DNA of 64,000 nucleotides, taken from positions 1 to 64,000 of the forward strand of contig NZ_JAKFFS010000005.1 in NCBI RefSeq assembly GCF_021502725.1, written 5' to 3'. Both the position numbers and the translations under genes were made by a program. Below the pieces are notes generated by a model. The model was not told the origin of the DNA. It was given only the letters and a program-made list of their open reading frames with translations, and did not search any database. Of this stretch, positions 53,654 to 63,031 are shown one piece after another. Numbering within the stretch: the stretch's first letter is position 1; each line of letters begins with the position of its first letter. The DNA is from Dyadobacter sp. CY345 (GTDB lineage Bacteria; Bacteroidota; Bacteroidia; Cytophagales; Spirosomataceae).

Positions 53654-56600
53654 GTGTTTAAAGTATACAGCTCTTCGGCGGGTTCAGGTAAGACATACAC
53701 ACTTACAAAAGAATATCTGAAACTTGCCCTCCATTCCAATTCGGATACCTATTTCAGGCAGATTCTTGCTGTCACTTTTACCAATGCCGCAGCAAACGAA
53801 ATGAAGGAACGCATACTCCTTATGCTGAGAACATTTTCAGATGCGATGACGTCAACGGCAGCAGAACATCCAATGCTCCGTGATGTAGTTACCGAATTAT
53901 ATCCGGTGACCCTGACGGATCCGGCGTTATATGCAGGAGCAAAAGAGCTGATTTCGGTGCGGGCACAACTGGTTTTCAGGCAGATACTTCATCGTTATTC
54001 TGATTTCTCTGTGATGACGATCGATAAATTCACACAACGCCTGATCAGCAGTTTTACGGATGAACTTGGTATTCCCTTCGTTTTTGAGACCCAACTTGAC
54101 GGAACTTTGCTGGACGAAGCGGTGGATCGTCTCCTCGCCAGGATCGGGCAGGAAGGGGAGGATGTTCTATCGGATATTGTTGAAAAATATTATCGTGAAA
54201 AAGCAGAAGAAGGAAAGAGCTGGGCATCTTTGCCTGCGCAGATCCGTGAAACTGCCGGTACGCTGCTGAGCGAACAAAGTTATTTGCAAATGCAGCGTGT
54301 TTCCAATTTGCAGATGGGCGACTGGGTTGCGATCCGCAATCAAATGCGTGCGTTTGTGAAAGGGAGAGAAGAGTCTATAAAACGTTTGGCGCTGAGCGGT
54401 TTTGAGCTGATCGTTAATGAGTTTTTAACAGATAAGGATTTTTACCAGGGAGCGAGAGGAATATATGGTTATTTCAAGGACAGAAGTGAGGGTAAAAATA
54501 TCTGGACAGCTCCAAATTCGTACGTGAGCGGAAAAACGATCGGGGAAGAGAACTGGTATGGTGCCAAAACTGCTGCGCCGATTAAGGACAAAATTGAATC
54601 CATCCGTGCCGAATTGGAGCGGTTGTATCATGCAATTGAAAATATAAGAAATGGTGAATCGCAGAAGATAACTTTATACCAACAACTTGAAAAACATCTT
54701 TATAATCTGTCGCTGCTGGGAGAGATCAGGAAGGAATTTGATGCACTTCTAAGGCAAAATAATCAGGTTCATATTTCAGATTTCAACAGAAGAATTCTTG
54801 AAATCGTCGCGAAAGAACCTGTTCCTTTTATTTTTGAAAGACTGGGAGAAAAGTATAATCATATTCTGGTTGACGAGTTTCAGGATACATCAAAACTGCA
54901 ATTTGCCAATCTGCTTCCGCTGATCGAAAACGCTTTGGCAGACGGTTATTTCAATTTGATCGTAGGTGATGCCAAGCAATCAATTTACCGGTTTCGCGGT
55001 GGAGATATGGATTTGATCCTTCATCTCGCACAAAATCAGGTTATGGCGCTCGTCCCGATTTTAGGAAATAACGTTTATAATGAAGAAAGATTATGGAGCG
55101 TTGACAGCCAGTTGGAAATTGATCATTTGCGAACAAATCGTAGAAGTTATCGGGAAATTACAACGTTTAATAATCAATTTTTTGGATTTATTTCAGATAC
55201 GGTAGGTCAGGAATTTCCATTAATCAAGTCGGTTTACGACGAAAATTTTAAACAGGAAATTCCGGATGGTGTAAAGGATGGCGGGCATGTGCAGCTGGAA
55301 TTTTTAGATATGCAGGAGGGTGCGGATGAATTTTCAGAGGTTGAAACGAAAAATGACGCGATTGTAAAACGAAGTTTGGAATTGATCACTGAACTCCGGG
55401 AGACTGGTTACCAGTGGAGAGATATTGCGATTTTATGCCGCAAAAAGAAAGAAGCAACTTCGCTGGCCAATGCGTTAAAGGAAATTGGTTATCCACTTAT
55501 CTCGGATGATGCGTTGTCGCTGGGTTACTCGCGCTCTGTTCATTTTGTAATTTCTTTTATGGAAGTTTTACATACTGATCAGCGTTTAAAGCGATACGAA
55601 GCAGCTTATTTATTTCATCGCGTTATAAGAAAAGAAATTCCGACGGCGCAGGAACATGAAGCCCTTCGCGAGCTTTGTATCTTCAAAGGATTGGATAGTT
55701 TTCTTGCTTATTTTGCTAAATATGGCGTAGAGCTGACAGCATTCAGGATGAGGCAGTTGACCGTTTTCGAATTAAGCGAGCTGCTTATGCAAACTTTTGG
55801 TTTGTTCGAAAACAAAACCGAAAGTGAATATTTATTCAGATTCCTCGATGTTGTTTTGGAATTTGGGACGAGACGAAGTAATCATCTGGGTGACTTTTTG
55901 CAACATTGGGAAACAGCAAAAAATAAACTTTCAATCACCATTCCGTCGGATACTGATGCGCTCCGAATCACAACGATTCATAAATCCAAAGGGCTTGAAT
56001 ATCCGGTTGTTATCGTTCCTTATGCAAATTGGAAAGTAACGCCTAACGCGAAACTGGATCGGCTCTGGATTGATCTGGAAGATATTTCCTACGATGAACT
56101 AAGTCTTGCTGAAAAAAATGAAGAAGTGGCCGCAGGGAAAAAACTGAAAAGTTCGCTGGTTTCCGTTGTCAAAGATCTTGATAATACGCTGGTTGCCGAA
56201 CAGTATCAGGACGAGAAAACGCGTACTCTGGTTGAAAATTTGAATCTGCTATACGTAGCTTTCACCCGCCCCGTCCAACGCCTTTATGTTTTGTCAAAAC
56301 GTGAAAAAAACTGGAACCAATCATCTCAGGTCAGCAACTGGATGCATGATTTTCTTTCGCAGGAAAATTTCCAGCCAGCTTACAACGAGATTGAAAGCAA
56401 GTATGTTCTTTCCCAGGGAGACGGGGATTATTTTCACGCTCATGCGAGAAGCAATTCAGAAAGTTTTATTATTGATGATATAATCAGCAACGACAGAACG
56501 GATTCGTTACGACTTCGGAGAATGGCTGAGCGGATTTTTGATGTTGAAACTTTCGAGCGAAAAAAAGATCATCTTCAAAAAATGCGTCATTTGCTGATCA

Positions 56601-56983
56601 CCATGAATCGGGTCAAGGATTTGGGTGACGCGGAAGGTCAGCTGGTACGGGATGGTATTGTAACACGTGAAGAAGCGAAAAACCTCTATTTTCAATTGAC
56701 TGATTTATTTAAGAATGAGTCGTTGAAAGATCTTTACAGCGAAGCGGTCAAGATCCAGGTGAACAAAGAGTTGCTGCTTCCAGGTGGAAAAATGCTTCAT
56801 GTAGATCGAATCGTCCAATTACCGGATGAAAGTTATGTATTTATGAGTTTTGTTGCGGGTATTGGAAGTGACCAGTCGCGACAGCATCTTAAAAGACTTG
56901 TGAAGGTATATACCGCTGAGGGAAAATCTGCCGCAGCTGTTTTGATTACACTTGAAAATGACGGAATCGAATGGATTTTGTAA
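53654..56983 (+). CDS. AddA-like UvrD/RecB-family helicase, nuclease domain apparently degenerate
   Basis: A 1109-residue superfamily 1A helicase. The GTG start is chosen because the Walker A motif follows at once (SSSAGSGKTYT, Lys13). Other motifs: VDEFQDT (Asp407-Glu408), DAKQSIYRFRGGD, ITTIHKSKGLEYPVVIVPYA and NLLYVAFTRPVQRLYVLSK. The C-terminus keeps the DRI of a RecB-type nuclease domain (Asp1051), but the expected D-x-K catalytic segment is replaced by MSFVAG (1064-1069). It probably unwinds DNA ends in recombination repair. An AddB-like gene is not in the window. Confidence 0.88.
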   Translation: MFKVYSSSAGSGKTYTLTKEYLKLALHSNSDTYFRQILAVTFTNAAANEMKERILLMLRTFSDAMTSTAAEHPMLRDVVTELYPVTLTDPALYAGAKELISVRAQLVFRQILHRYSDFSVMTIDKFTQRLISSFTDELGIPFVFETQLDGTLLDEAVDRLLARIGQEGEDVLSDIVEKYYREKAEEGKSWASLPAQIRETAGTLLSEQSYLQMQRVSNLQMGDWVAIRNQMRAFVKGREESIKRLALSGFELIVNEFLTDKDFYQGARGIYGYFKDRSEGKNIWTAPNSYVSGKTIGEENWYGAKTAAPIKDKIESIRAELERLYHAIENIRNGESQKITLYQQLEKHLYNLSLLGEIRKEFDALLRQNNQVHISDFNRRILEIVAKEPVPFIFERLGEKYNHILVDEFQDTSKLQFANLLPLIENALADGYFNLIVGDAKQSIYRFRGGDMDLILHLAQNQVMALVPILGNNVYNEERLWSVDSQLEIDHLRTNRRSYREITTFNNQFFGFISDTVGQEFPLIKSVYDENFKQEIPDGVKDGGHVQLEFLDMQEGADEFSEVETKNDAIVKRSLELITELRETGYQWRDIAILCRKKKEATSLANALKEIGYPLISDDALSLGYSRSVHFVISFMEVLHTDQRLKRYEAAYLFHRVIRKEIPTAQEHEALRELCIFKGLDSFLAYFAKYGVELTAFRMRQLTVFELSELLMQTFGLFENKTESEYLFRFLDVVLEFGTRRSNHLGDFLQHWETAKNKLSITIPSDTDALRITTIHKSKGLEYPVVIVPYANWKVTPNAKLDRLWIDLEDISYDELSLAEKNEEVAAGKKLKSSLVSVVKDLDNTLVAEQYQDEKTRTLVENLNLLYVAFTRPVQRLYVLSKREKNWNQSSQVSNWMHDFLSQENFQPAYNEIESKYVLSQGDGDYFHAHARSNSESFIIDDIISNDRTDSLRLRRMAERIFDVETFERKKDHLQKMRHLLITMNRVKDLGDAEGQLVRDGIVTREEAKNLYFQLTDLFKNESLKDLYSEAVKIQVNKELLLPGGKMLHVDRIVQLPDESYVFMSFVAGIGSDQSRQHLKRLVKVYTAEGKSAAAVLITLENDGIEWIL

Positions 56984-56998
56984 AAATACGATATTGAA

Positions 56999-57481
56999 AT
57001 GAGCATTGAAATAACAGAAATTGATCAGAACGATAACTTTGAATTGGCGTTAATCATCCGGAATACATTAAAGGAATTTAACGCGGACAAGCCGGGAACT
57101 GTATATTACGACGAGAGTACCGATCATTTGAGCGATCTATTCATGGTCAAAAACAGCAAATATTTTGTAGCAAAAAGCGACGGCAAACTTTTGGGCGGCG
57201 CAGGAATTTTTCCAACGGATGGGTTGCCTGATGATACCTTGGAATTGGTTAAAATGTATCTGATACCTGAGGCAAGGGGTATAGGTTTAGGCAAGACACT
57301 AATTGAAAAATGTATTGCAGAGGCGAAAAACCAGGGATTTTCAAGGATATACCTTGAAACTATGCCAGAACTTGACAAAGCTGTTAAAGCTTATGAAAGA
57401 TTGGGTTTTACTTTACTCAAAAACCCGTTAGGCAATAGCGGACATCATTCATGCGAACTTTGGATGTCCAAAAAAATTTAA
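56999..57481 (+). CDS. GNAT-family acetyltransferase
   Basis: A 160-residue acetyltransferase. The acetyl-CoA motif is PEARGIGLGKTLIEKC (near residue 95), preceded by a strand (LELVKMYLIPEA) and followed by IYLETMPELDKAVKAYERLG. No substrate can be inferred. It starts 15 bases after the helicase gene and is probably cotranscribed. Its end converges on the DUF3224 gene with a 3-base gap. Confidence 0.9.
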   Translation: MSIEITEIDQNDNFELALIIRNTLKEFNADKPGTVYYDESTDHLSDLFMVKNSKYFVAKSDGKLLGGAGIFPTDGLPDDTLELVKMYLIPEARGIGLGKTLIEKCIAEAKNQGFSRIYLETMPELDKAVKAYERLGFTLLKNPLGNSGHHSCELWMSKKI

Positions 57482-57484
57482 CGA

Positions 57485-57886
57485 TTACGCTGTAAATGAA
57501 TAATTTAAGGTCAGGTGGAATTCTTTTGATTCTCCGGAAGTAAAAATGGCTTCGCCACGTAAGCCGGCAAGCTCGTTTGTTCCGCTTCCGGCGACAACCT
57601 TTCTCGTAGAAGTAATTACTCCGTTTTCAAAAACGCCTGAATGTTCCAGGACAAAACTGCCATTTTTCCCGGCTAGTGTCCCCGTAAATCTTTCTAACCC
57701 ATAAACGGTCGCCTTCTTATCATTAAGATAATTTTTCAGCTCCATTATCACACTCTCTCCCGATAATTCGCCTTCGTAAAAAATAAAAAATTTCCCAGTA
57801 GTTAATTTTTGTCCATTTTCGATTTTACTAAAAGATTCTTCATATCCATCGGTTATATGAAAAACAGCGGAGGCAGATAATGTCAT
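57485..57886 (-). CDS. DUF3224 domain protein
   Basis: About 133 residues from the preferred ATG; a TTG 30 bases upstream is open. The pattern fits DUF3224 (allene-oxide-cyclase-barrel-like): an early FHITDGYEESF, VYGLERFTGTLAGKNGSFVL, and LRGEAIFTSG near the end. Function is unknown. There is no signal peptide from this start. Confidence 0.75.
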   Translation of the reverse strand: MTLSASAVFHITDGYEESFSKIENGQKLTTGKFFIFYEGELSGESVIMELKNYLNDKKATVYGLERFTGTLAGKNGSFVLEHSGVFENGVITSTRKVVAGSGTNELAGLRGEAIFTSGESKEFHLTLNYSFTA

Positions 57887-57986
57887 CTTTAAAAGGTATT
57901 TTTTGATGTTTCTCAAAAATAGGAGAAAACAGATATAGTTGTTAGGTTTTTTCTGATTAATCTAAACAACAATAATCGGATCAGAA

Positions 57987-58154
57987 CTATGGAAATATAA
58001 TAAATTCCATATTTCTCATAGTAAAATCACGGTCCATGGAAATTATATTATCACGTAGAAAACTTTCTACTATTTGTGTGGCTAAAATAAGACAAAAAGC
58101 TAGTTCAGGGACTTTTTTTTGTAGATATTCACAGATATTTTCAAATATCAGCAT
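57987..58154 (-). CDS. Possible small protein, uncertain
   Basis: A 55-residue open frame starting at an ATG with a GAGGTGAAA site just before it. It has amphipathic character (IFENICEYLQKKVPELAFCL) and no family I recognise. It lies divergent from the hybrid kinase gene, in a 270-base gap. The only support is the ribosome-binding-like site, so it may be spurious. Confidence 0.25.
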   Translation of the reverse strand: MLIFENICEYLQKKVPELAFCLILATQIVESFLRDNIISMDRDFTMRNMEFIIFP

Positions 58155-58183
58155 TTTCACCTCTTCGTTAGTCACACTTTAAT

Positions 58184-61100
58184 ATGCGATTTTCTTTTCA
58201 AAAACAGGTTTTTACTGGCATATTCTTATCCATATTTCTTGTAATAATCGTAGGTTACTCCTCATATAACGCAATCCTTTTACAACAAGAAAATACCCGT
58301 TGGGTTGATCATACACGGGAAGTCATCAGGTCTTCGATGGAGGTCCGGAACCAGCTTTTGACTGCTGAAACTAACCTTCGGGGTTTTGCGATACTAAAAA
58401 ACAGAAGTTTTGAGCGAATCCACCAGAATGCCAGTGACAAAACCTGGGAACAATTTAATTTGCTGCAAAAACTAGTTGTTGACAATCCCGGCCAGGCTGC
58501 CCGATTGGATTCATTGGCACCAGTGTTAAAAAACAGGCTGGACTTGATGGCAAGACAATTCGACATGCTGAAAGCTGGGAATTATTCTTCGGATTCACTT
58601 ACGGCTATGCTGTTAGGCGGGCAGCAATTATCTGCGCAGCTGAAACTTTATTTTGATAAGATTGAAAACATAGAAAATGGGTTACTTGAAATACGTGAGG
58701 ATCAATTAGTGCTCAGTTCAACGAGGGCCAAACAGGTTATTTTGGTCGGAACAACCGTTTTTTTGTTGGTTATTTTCGTCTTGTTCTATTTCATCCGTAA
58801 AACTTATCTCGCTCAGCTAAGTTCTGAAAAGGAGACGATGAAAGCTAATCAGGAGCTCGAAGTACTGTCAAGGGAAGATCAGCGGAAAAACTGGATTTTG
58901 TCGGCGGCTGTTGAGGTGAGTATTATTATTCGGGGAGAACCGAGTGAGGATGAACTTACACAAAACTTTCTTAATCGCGTCGCTGAGGTCACCCAGGCTG
59001 CGACAGGCGTTTTGTACATGATTAATCGTGTTGGAAATGCCTGGGATCTGGCGGCAACTTATGCGGTAGAACGCAACGATGATTTACCTAATTGTATTAC
59101 CAGGGAAAGCGGCGTTCTGGGGCAAATGATACAGGAAAAATCAGCCATTAAACAACTTGAAGTCGCGCCAGGATATTTGAAAATTAATTCAGGTCTTGGC
59201 GGAGCTATGCCAAATACGGTGCTTATAAAGACGTTAATGCAGGCAGGAAAAGTTGTCGCAATTCTTGAACTTGGTTATTTGGGAAGACCTGACGACAATG
59301 TCGGTAAATTACTTGAACGGATTTCTGATGGTGTTGCCATTGCGTTTACTGCGGCGCGTGAAAGACAGCTTATGAAAGAATTGCTTGACAAAACCCAACT
59401 TCAGGCCGAAGAGCTGGAAAGTCAGCAGGAAGAATTGAGGGTTACAAATGAGGAATTGATTCGTCAAACTTTACTTTTACAGGTTTCGGAAGAAGAACTC
59501 CGCGTACAACAGGATGAGTTAAAACAGATTAACACGGAGTTGGAAGAAAAAGCCTTCCTGTTGGAAGAACAAAAAGATACAATTGAAGAAGCGCGTGACC
59601 AGATTCAGCGTAAGGCTGATGAACTCGAAACCTCAGGACGGTTTAAAAGTGAATTTCTTGCAAATATGAGCCACGAGCTCCGGACGCCACTAAACAGTAT
59701 CCTTATTCTGTCGAGGATTCTGTCTGAGAACAAAGCAGGTCGTTTGAATGAGGAGGAGGAAAAGTTTGCATCGGTGATTAACAATTCGGGAAATGACCTG
59801 CTGACGCTTATCAACGATATTCTGGATTTGGCAAAAGTTGAAGCCGGGAAGATAGAACTTCATTCAGAGGAGGTGGATACTGGTTATTTACTTTCGGAAA
59901 TCAGAAATACTTTCCAGAAGATGGCTGAAAATAAAGGCCTTAATCTTGCACTTCTCAAAGGAGAAAATTGTCCTGAAAATTTATTTATTGATCAAACCAG
60001 ACTGGTCCAGATACTGAGAAACCTGCTTTCTAACGCTGTTAAATTTACTTCTGCCCCAGGCACAGTTTCCTTAATCGTTTCGAAAGTAAATGACATTCTG
60101 AATTTCGAAGTTTCTGATACGGGAATTGGAATTCCAGAAAATAAACAAAAAGCAATTTTCGAAGCTTTCCAGCAGGCCGACGGATCGACTAGCAGAAAAT
60201 ATGGCGGTACTGGACTGGGATTATCCATCAGCCGTGAATTAGCCAGTCTGTTCCAAGGCTCTATTTCTTTGAAAAGTGAAGTTGGTAAAGGTTCAACTTT
60301 CACACTTTCCATCCCGATTCAAATGAATCCTGACAAAGCCGGCAATTCAGAAGATATTTCAGAAACGCAGGATTCGGGAGAAAAGGTTAAAATTGAGCTG
60401 GTACCGTCAGTTCTAAGCATAAAGAGAGAAGGATCAAACCGGTTATTACTGATCGAAGATGATCCGATTTTTGCCGATGATATGGTCAGCAAAGCACGTG
60501 AAAGTGGTTTTGAAGTGGTTGTTGCCGAAACGGGTTATCAGGCATTAAGTCTTGCACAGACTTTCAAACCCACAGCCATAATTCTGGATATGCATCTTCC
60601 TGATCTTTCGGGAGATGAAGTATTAAAGGCGTTGAAATCAGATCCTGAAACACAGTTGATTCCGGTGCATACTGTTTCTGCGGGTGATGAAAGTATTGCC
60701 AGAGTACTTGAAGAAGGAGCCATTGGTTTCATGCAGAAGCCTGTCGACAAACGGTCGGCAGAGGTAATTTTCGATCTATTAAAATTGGAAGGAGCAAATC
60801 TGGATAAAAAGAGAATTCTTTTGATCGAAGACGACGCTTTTCAAAGTAAATATTTCGGGGATTTTCTTGAAGATAACAATCTGTTTGTATTATACGCTTT
60901 CTCCGGTAAAGAAGCAATTTCGCTGCTTTCAAGAGAGGTTGTTGATGGGATAATACTTGATATTCGCCTTTCTGATATTAACGGACTGGATCTTCTTGAT
61001 CAGATTAAAGCAGTTCCAAAATGGTCGAATTTACCGGTTGTGGTCAATACGGCCGAAGATCTGTCACAGGAGGATCTTACGCGCGTGATGAAATATGCTC

Positions 61101-61624
61101 ATCCGGTAGTCATGAAGACGCGGAAATCTAATGATCGTTTGCTGGATGAAGTCAATTTATTCCTGAAAAAATTTCAGCTGAAAGCGGCTCCATCCATTCA
61201 AAATAATCCCTCGTTCAGTAATCCGGTCGTTCATGCTGAACGTGTTTTTGTTGGAAAAAAGGTACTGTTGGCTGACGACGATATGAGGAATATTTTCGCA
61301 TTGAGCGCAGTTTTGGAGCAGGCTGGTTTTGCGATTACCATTGCAACAAATGGTCGCGAGGCATTGGAAAAACTTTCCCAGGAAAAAGATATAGATCTGG
61401 TTTTAATGGATGTGATGATGCCTGAAATGGATGGTATTGAGGCTACGAAGATGATCAGGAAACAGGGGAAATGGAATAATCTTCCGATCATCGCCGTTAC
61501 CGCAAAAGCGATGCAAGGCGACCGTGAACTTTGCCTGGCAGCCGGAGCAAATGATTATATTTCAAAACCAGTGGATATAGATAAGTTGTTGTCATTGATA
61601 AAAGTTTGGCTGCATTCCGCATGA
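58184..61624 (+). CDS. CHASE3-GAF hybrid histidine kinase with three receivers
   Basis: A 1146-residue sensor. Domains: helix 1 (about 9-31), CHASE3 periplasmic sensor (about 35-180, with RNQLLTAETNLRGFAIL), helix 2 (about 187-207), a GAF-like domain (about 245-400), a long coiled coil (400-480), HisKA with His497 in ANMSHELRTPLNS, HATPase_c (GGTGLGLSISRELA), then receivers with Asp802, Asp926 and Asp1076. This suggests a complex phosphorelay. The cheR gene overlaps its stop, so it heads a signalling operon. Confidence 0.93.
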   Translation: MRFSFQKQVFTGIFLSIFLVIIVGYSSYNAILLQQENTRWVDHTREVIRSSMEVRNQLLTAETNLRGFAILKNRSFERIHQNASDKTWEQFNLLQKLVVDNPGQAARLDSLAPVLKNRLDLMARQFDMLKAGNYSSDSLTAMLLGGQQLSAQLKLYFDKIENIENGLLEIREDQLVLSSTRAKQVILVGTTVFLLVIFVLFYFIRKTYLAQLSSEKETMKANQELEVLSREDQRKNWILSAAVEVSIIIRGEPSEDELTQNFLNRVAEVTQAATGVLYMINRVGNAWDLAATYAVERNDDLPNCITRESGVLGQMIQEKSAIKQLEVAPGYLKINSGLGGAMPNTVLIKTLMQAGKVVAILELGYLGRPDDNVGKLLERISDGVAIAFTAARERQLMKELLDKTQLQAEELESQQEELRVTNEELIRQTLLLQVSEEELRVQQDELKQINTELEEKAFLLEEQKDTIEEARDQIQRKADELETSGRFKSEFLANMSHELRTPLNSILILSRILSENKAGRLNEEEEKFASVINNSGNDLLTLINDILDLAKVEAGKIELHSEEVDTGYLLSEIRNTFQKMAENKGLNLALLKGENCPENLFIDQTRLVQILRNLLSNAVKFTSAPGTVSLIVSKVNDILNFEVSDTGIGIPENKQKAIFEAFQQADGSTSRKYGGTGLGLSISRELASLFQGSISLKSEVGKGSTFTLSIPIQMNPDKAGNSEDISETQDSGEKVKIELVPSVLSIKREGSNRLLLIEDDPIFADDMVSKARESGFEVVVAETGYQALSLAQTFKPTAIILDMHLPDLSGDEVLKALKSDPETQLIPVHTVSAGDESIARVLEEGAIGFMQKPVDKRSAEVIFDLLKLEGANLDKKRILLIEDDAFQSKYFGDFLEDNNLFVLYAFSGKEAISLLSREVVDGIILDIRLSDINGLDLLDQIKAVPKWSNLPVVVNTAEDLSQEDLTRVMKYAHPVVMKTRKSNDRLLDEVNLFLKKFQLKAAPSIQNNPSFSNPVVHAERVFVGKKVLLADDDMRNIFALSAVLEQAGFAITIATNGREALEKLSQEKDIDLVLMDVMMPEMDGIEATKMIRKQGKWNNLPIIAVTAKAMQGDRELCLAAGANDYISKPVDIDKLLSLIKVWLHSA

Positions 61625-62442
61625 GAATAATGACATTGGAATATGAGGAGCTGGAATTCATCATCATGAAGGTTAAGGAAGTTTCGGGTTTTGATTTTTC
61701 AGGATACGCCCGGCCGTCGCTGCTGCGGAGAGCGTCGGGATATTTGGTAAAGCATGCTATGGATCTGTCAGAATTGACCTCGCATATCGAGCTGGGAGGA
61801 AATTCAGTTTATGATTTTATTCAGGAATTGACGGTAAATTATTCCGAAATGTTTCGCGATGCTGAGTTTTTTATCAAGTTACGGTCTGAGGTTTTCAGTT
61901 ATCTGGAATCTTATCCGACAATACGGCTTTGGGTAGCTGGCTGCGCTTCGGGGGAGGAAGCATATTCGCTCGCGATTTTGCTTAAAGAAACCGGATTGTA
62001 CGACCGCTCATTGATTTATGCCACTGATCTAAGTCAGCGGGTACTGGCATCCGCTCGACAGGGCGTTTTTAGTTTGGGTAACATGCGGACATTTTCAGAA
62101 AATTACCTATTGTCAGAGGGCAAAAAATCGTTGTCCGATTATTATCATGTGGCTTATAATCAGGCTGTCATGATTCCGGATTTAAGAAAGAATATCGTCT
62201 TTTCTTTGCATGATCTTACGGGCGACGGCGTTTTTAATGAGTTTCAAATGGTTAGTTGCAGGAATGTAATGATATACTTTAATCTTGAACAAAGGCAAAA
62301 AGTTTTTAAACTTTTATACGAAAGTCTGGCCATGTTTGGTTTTTTATGTTTGGGAAAGCGGGAGACCTTGCGATATTCAGGTTTTGAAGAAAATTTCAGG
62401 ATAATCAATATGCATTTGAATATCTATCAGAAAATAAAATGA
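61621..62442 (+). CDS. CheR-type protein-glutamate methyltransferase
   Basis: About 273 residues from an ATG overlapping the kinase stop (ATGA). The N-terminal helical domain (1-75) precedes the SAM domain: LWVAGCASGEEAYSLAILL (motif I), IYATDLSQRVLASAR, and VSCRNVMIYFNLEQRQKVF. CheR normally methylates chemoreceptors. There are no chemoreceptor genes here, so the substrate may be the GAF/coiled-coil kinase region. The cheB gene overlaps its stop by 4 bases. Confidence 0.9.
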   Translation: MRIMTLEYEELEFIIMKVKEVSGFDFSGYARPSLLRRASGYLVKHAMDLSELTSHIELGGNSVYDFIQELTVNYSEMFRDAEFFIKLRSEVFSYLESYPTIRLWVAGCASGEEAYSLAILLKETGLYDRSLIYATDLSQRVLASARQGVFSLGNMRTFSENYLLSEGKKSLSDYYHVAYNQAVMIPDLRKNIVFSLHDLTGDGVFNEFQMVSCRNVMIYFNLEQRQKVFKLLYESLAMFGFLCLGKRETLRYSGFEENFRIINMHLNIYQKIK

Positions 62443-63029
62443 TTCAAAAGCATGATGATTCGGTTAGTTTGGTGCTGTTAGGGGGCTCGTCGGGGAGTTT
62501 TTCAATATTTGAGGAGATCTTAAAATTGTTGGATCGGCCATTACAGTGCTCGATCGTATTCGTTTTGCATCGTGGAAAATCGAGCTTGTCTGAATTACCA
62601 CAATTGTTCAGGTCCTACACGCAGCTTCAAATGGAAGAGCCGCAGCATCTAGATCCAATTGTTAAAAACTGCATCTATTTTGCAGTACCGGATTATCATT
62701 TACTAATCGGGCCAGACGGGAGGTTCTATCTGGATAATGACGAAAAAGACTTTTTCTCCCGTCCTTCCATTGACGCCACATTCGTTTCAGCCGCTCAGTC
62801 GGGACTTAACATAAAAGCGGCATTGCTATTTTCTGGCGCCAGCGAAGATGGAGCGTTTGGGATGAAGCTGATCGCCGAAAAGGGCTTTAAGACTTACGTG
62901 CAGAATCCATTAACTGCGGAAGTTGCACGAATGCCCGCTGCTGCGATCCGGCAGTATAGCAAACATCATATTTTGAATGAAAATTTTTTTGAAGAAATCA
63001 GAAGTATACTTTACAGTTACTCAACGTAA
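62439..63029 (+). CDS. CheB-type methylesterase domain, no receiver
   Basis: A 196-residue stand-alone CheB catalytic domain. The triad is visible: Ser17 in LGGSSGSFS, His44 in VFVLHRGKSS and Asp137 in SGASEDGAFGM. It lacks the N-terminal receiver of classic CheB, so it must be controlled through partners, perhaps the adjacent hybrid kinases. It would reverse CheR methylation by deamidation/demethylation. Confidence 0.9.
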   Translation: MIQKHDDSVSLVLLGGSSGSFSIFEEILKLLDRPLQCSIVFVLHRGKSSLSELPQLFRSYTQLQMEEPQHLDPIVKNCIYFAVPDYHLLIGPDGRFYLDNDEKDFFSRPSIDATFVSAAQSGLNIKAALLFSGASEDGAFGMKLIAEKGFKTYVQNPLTAEVARMPAAAIRQYSKHHILNENFFEEIRSILYSYST

Positions 63030-63031
63030 AT

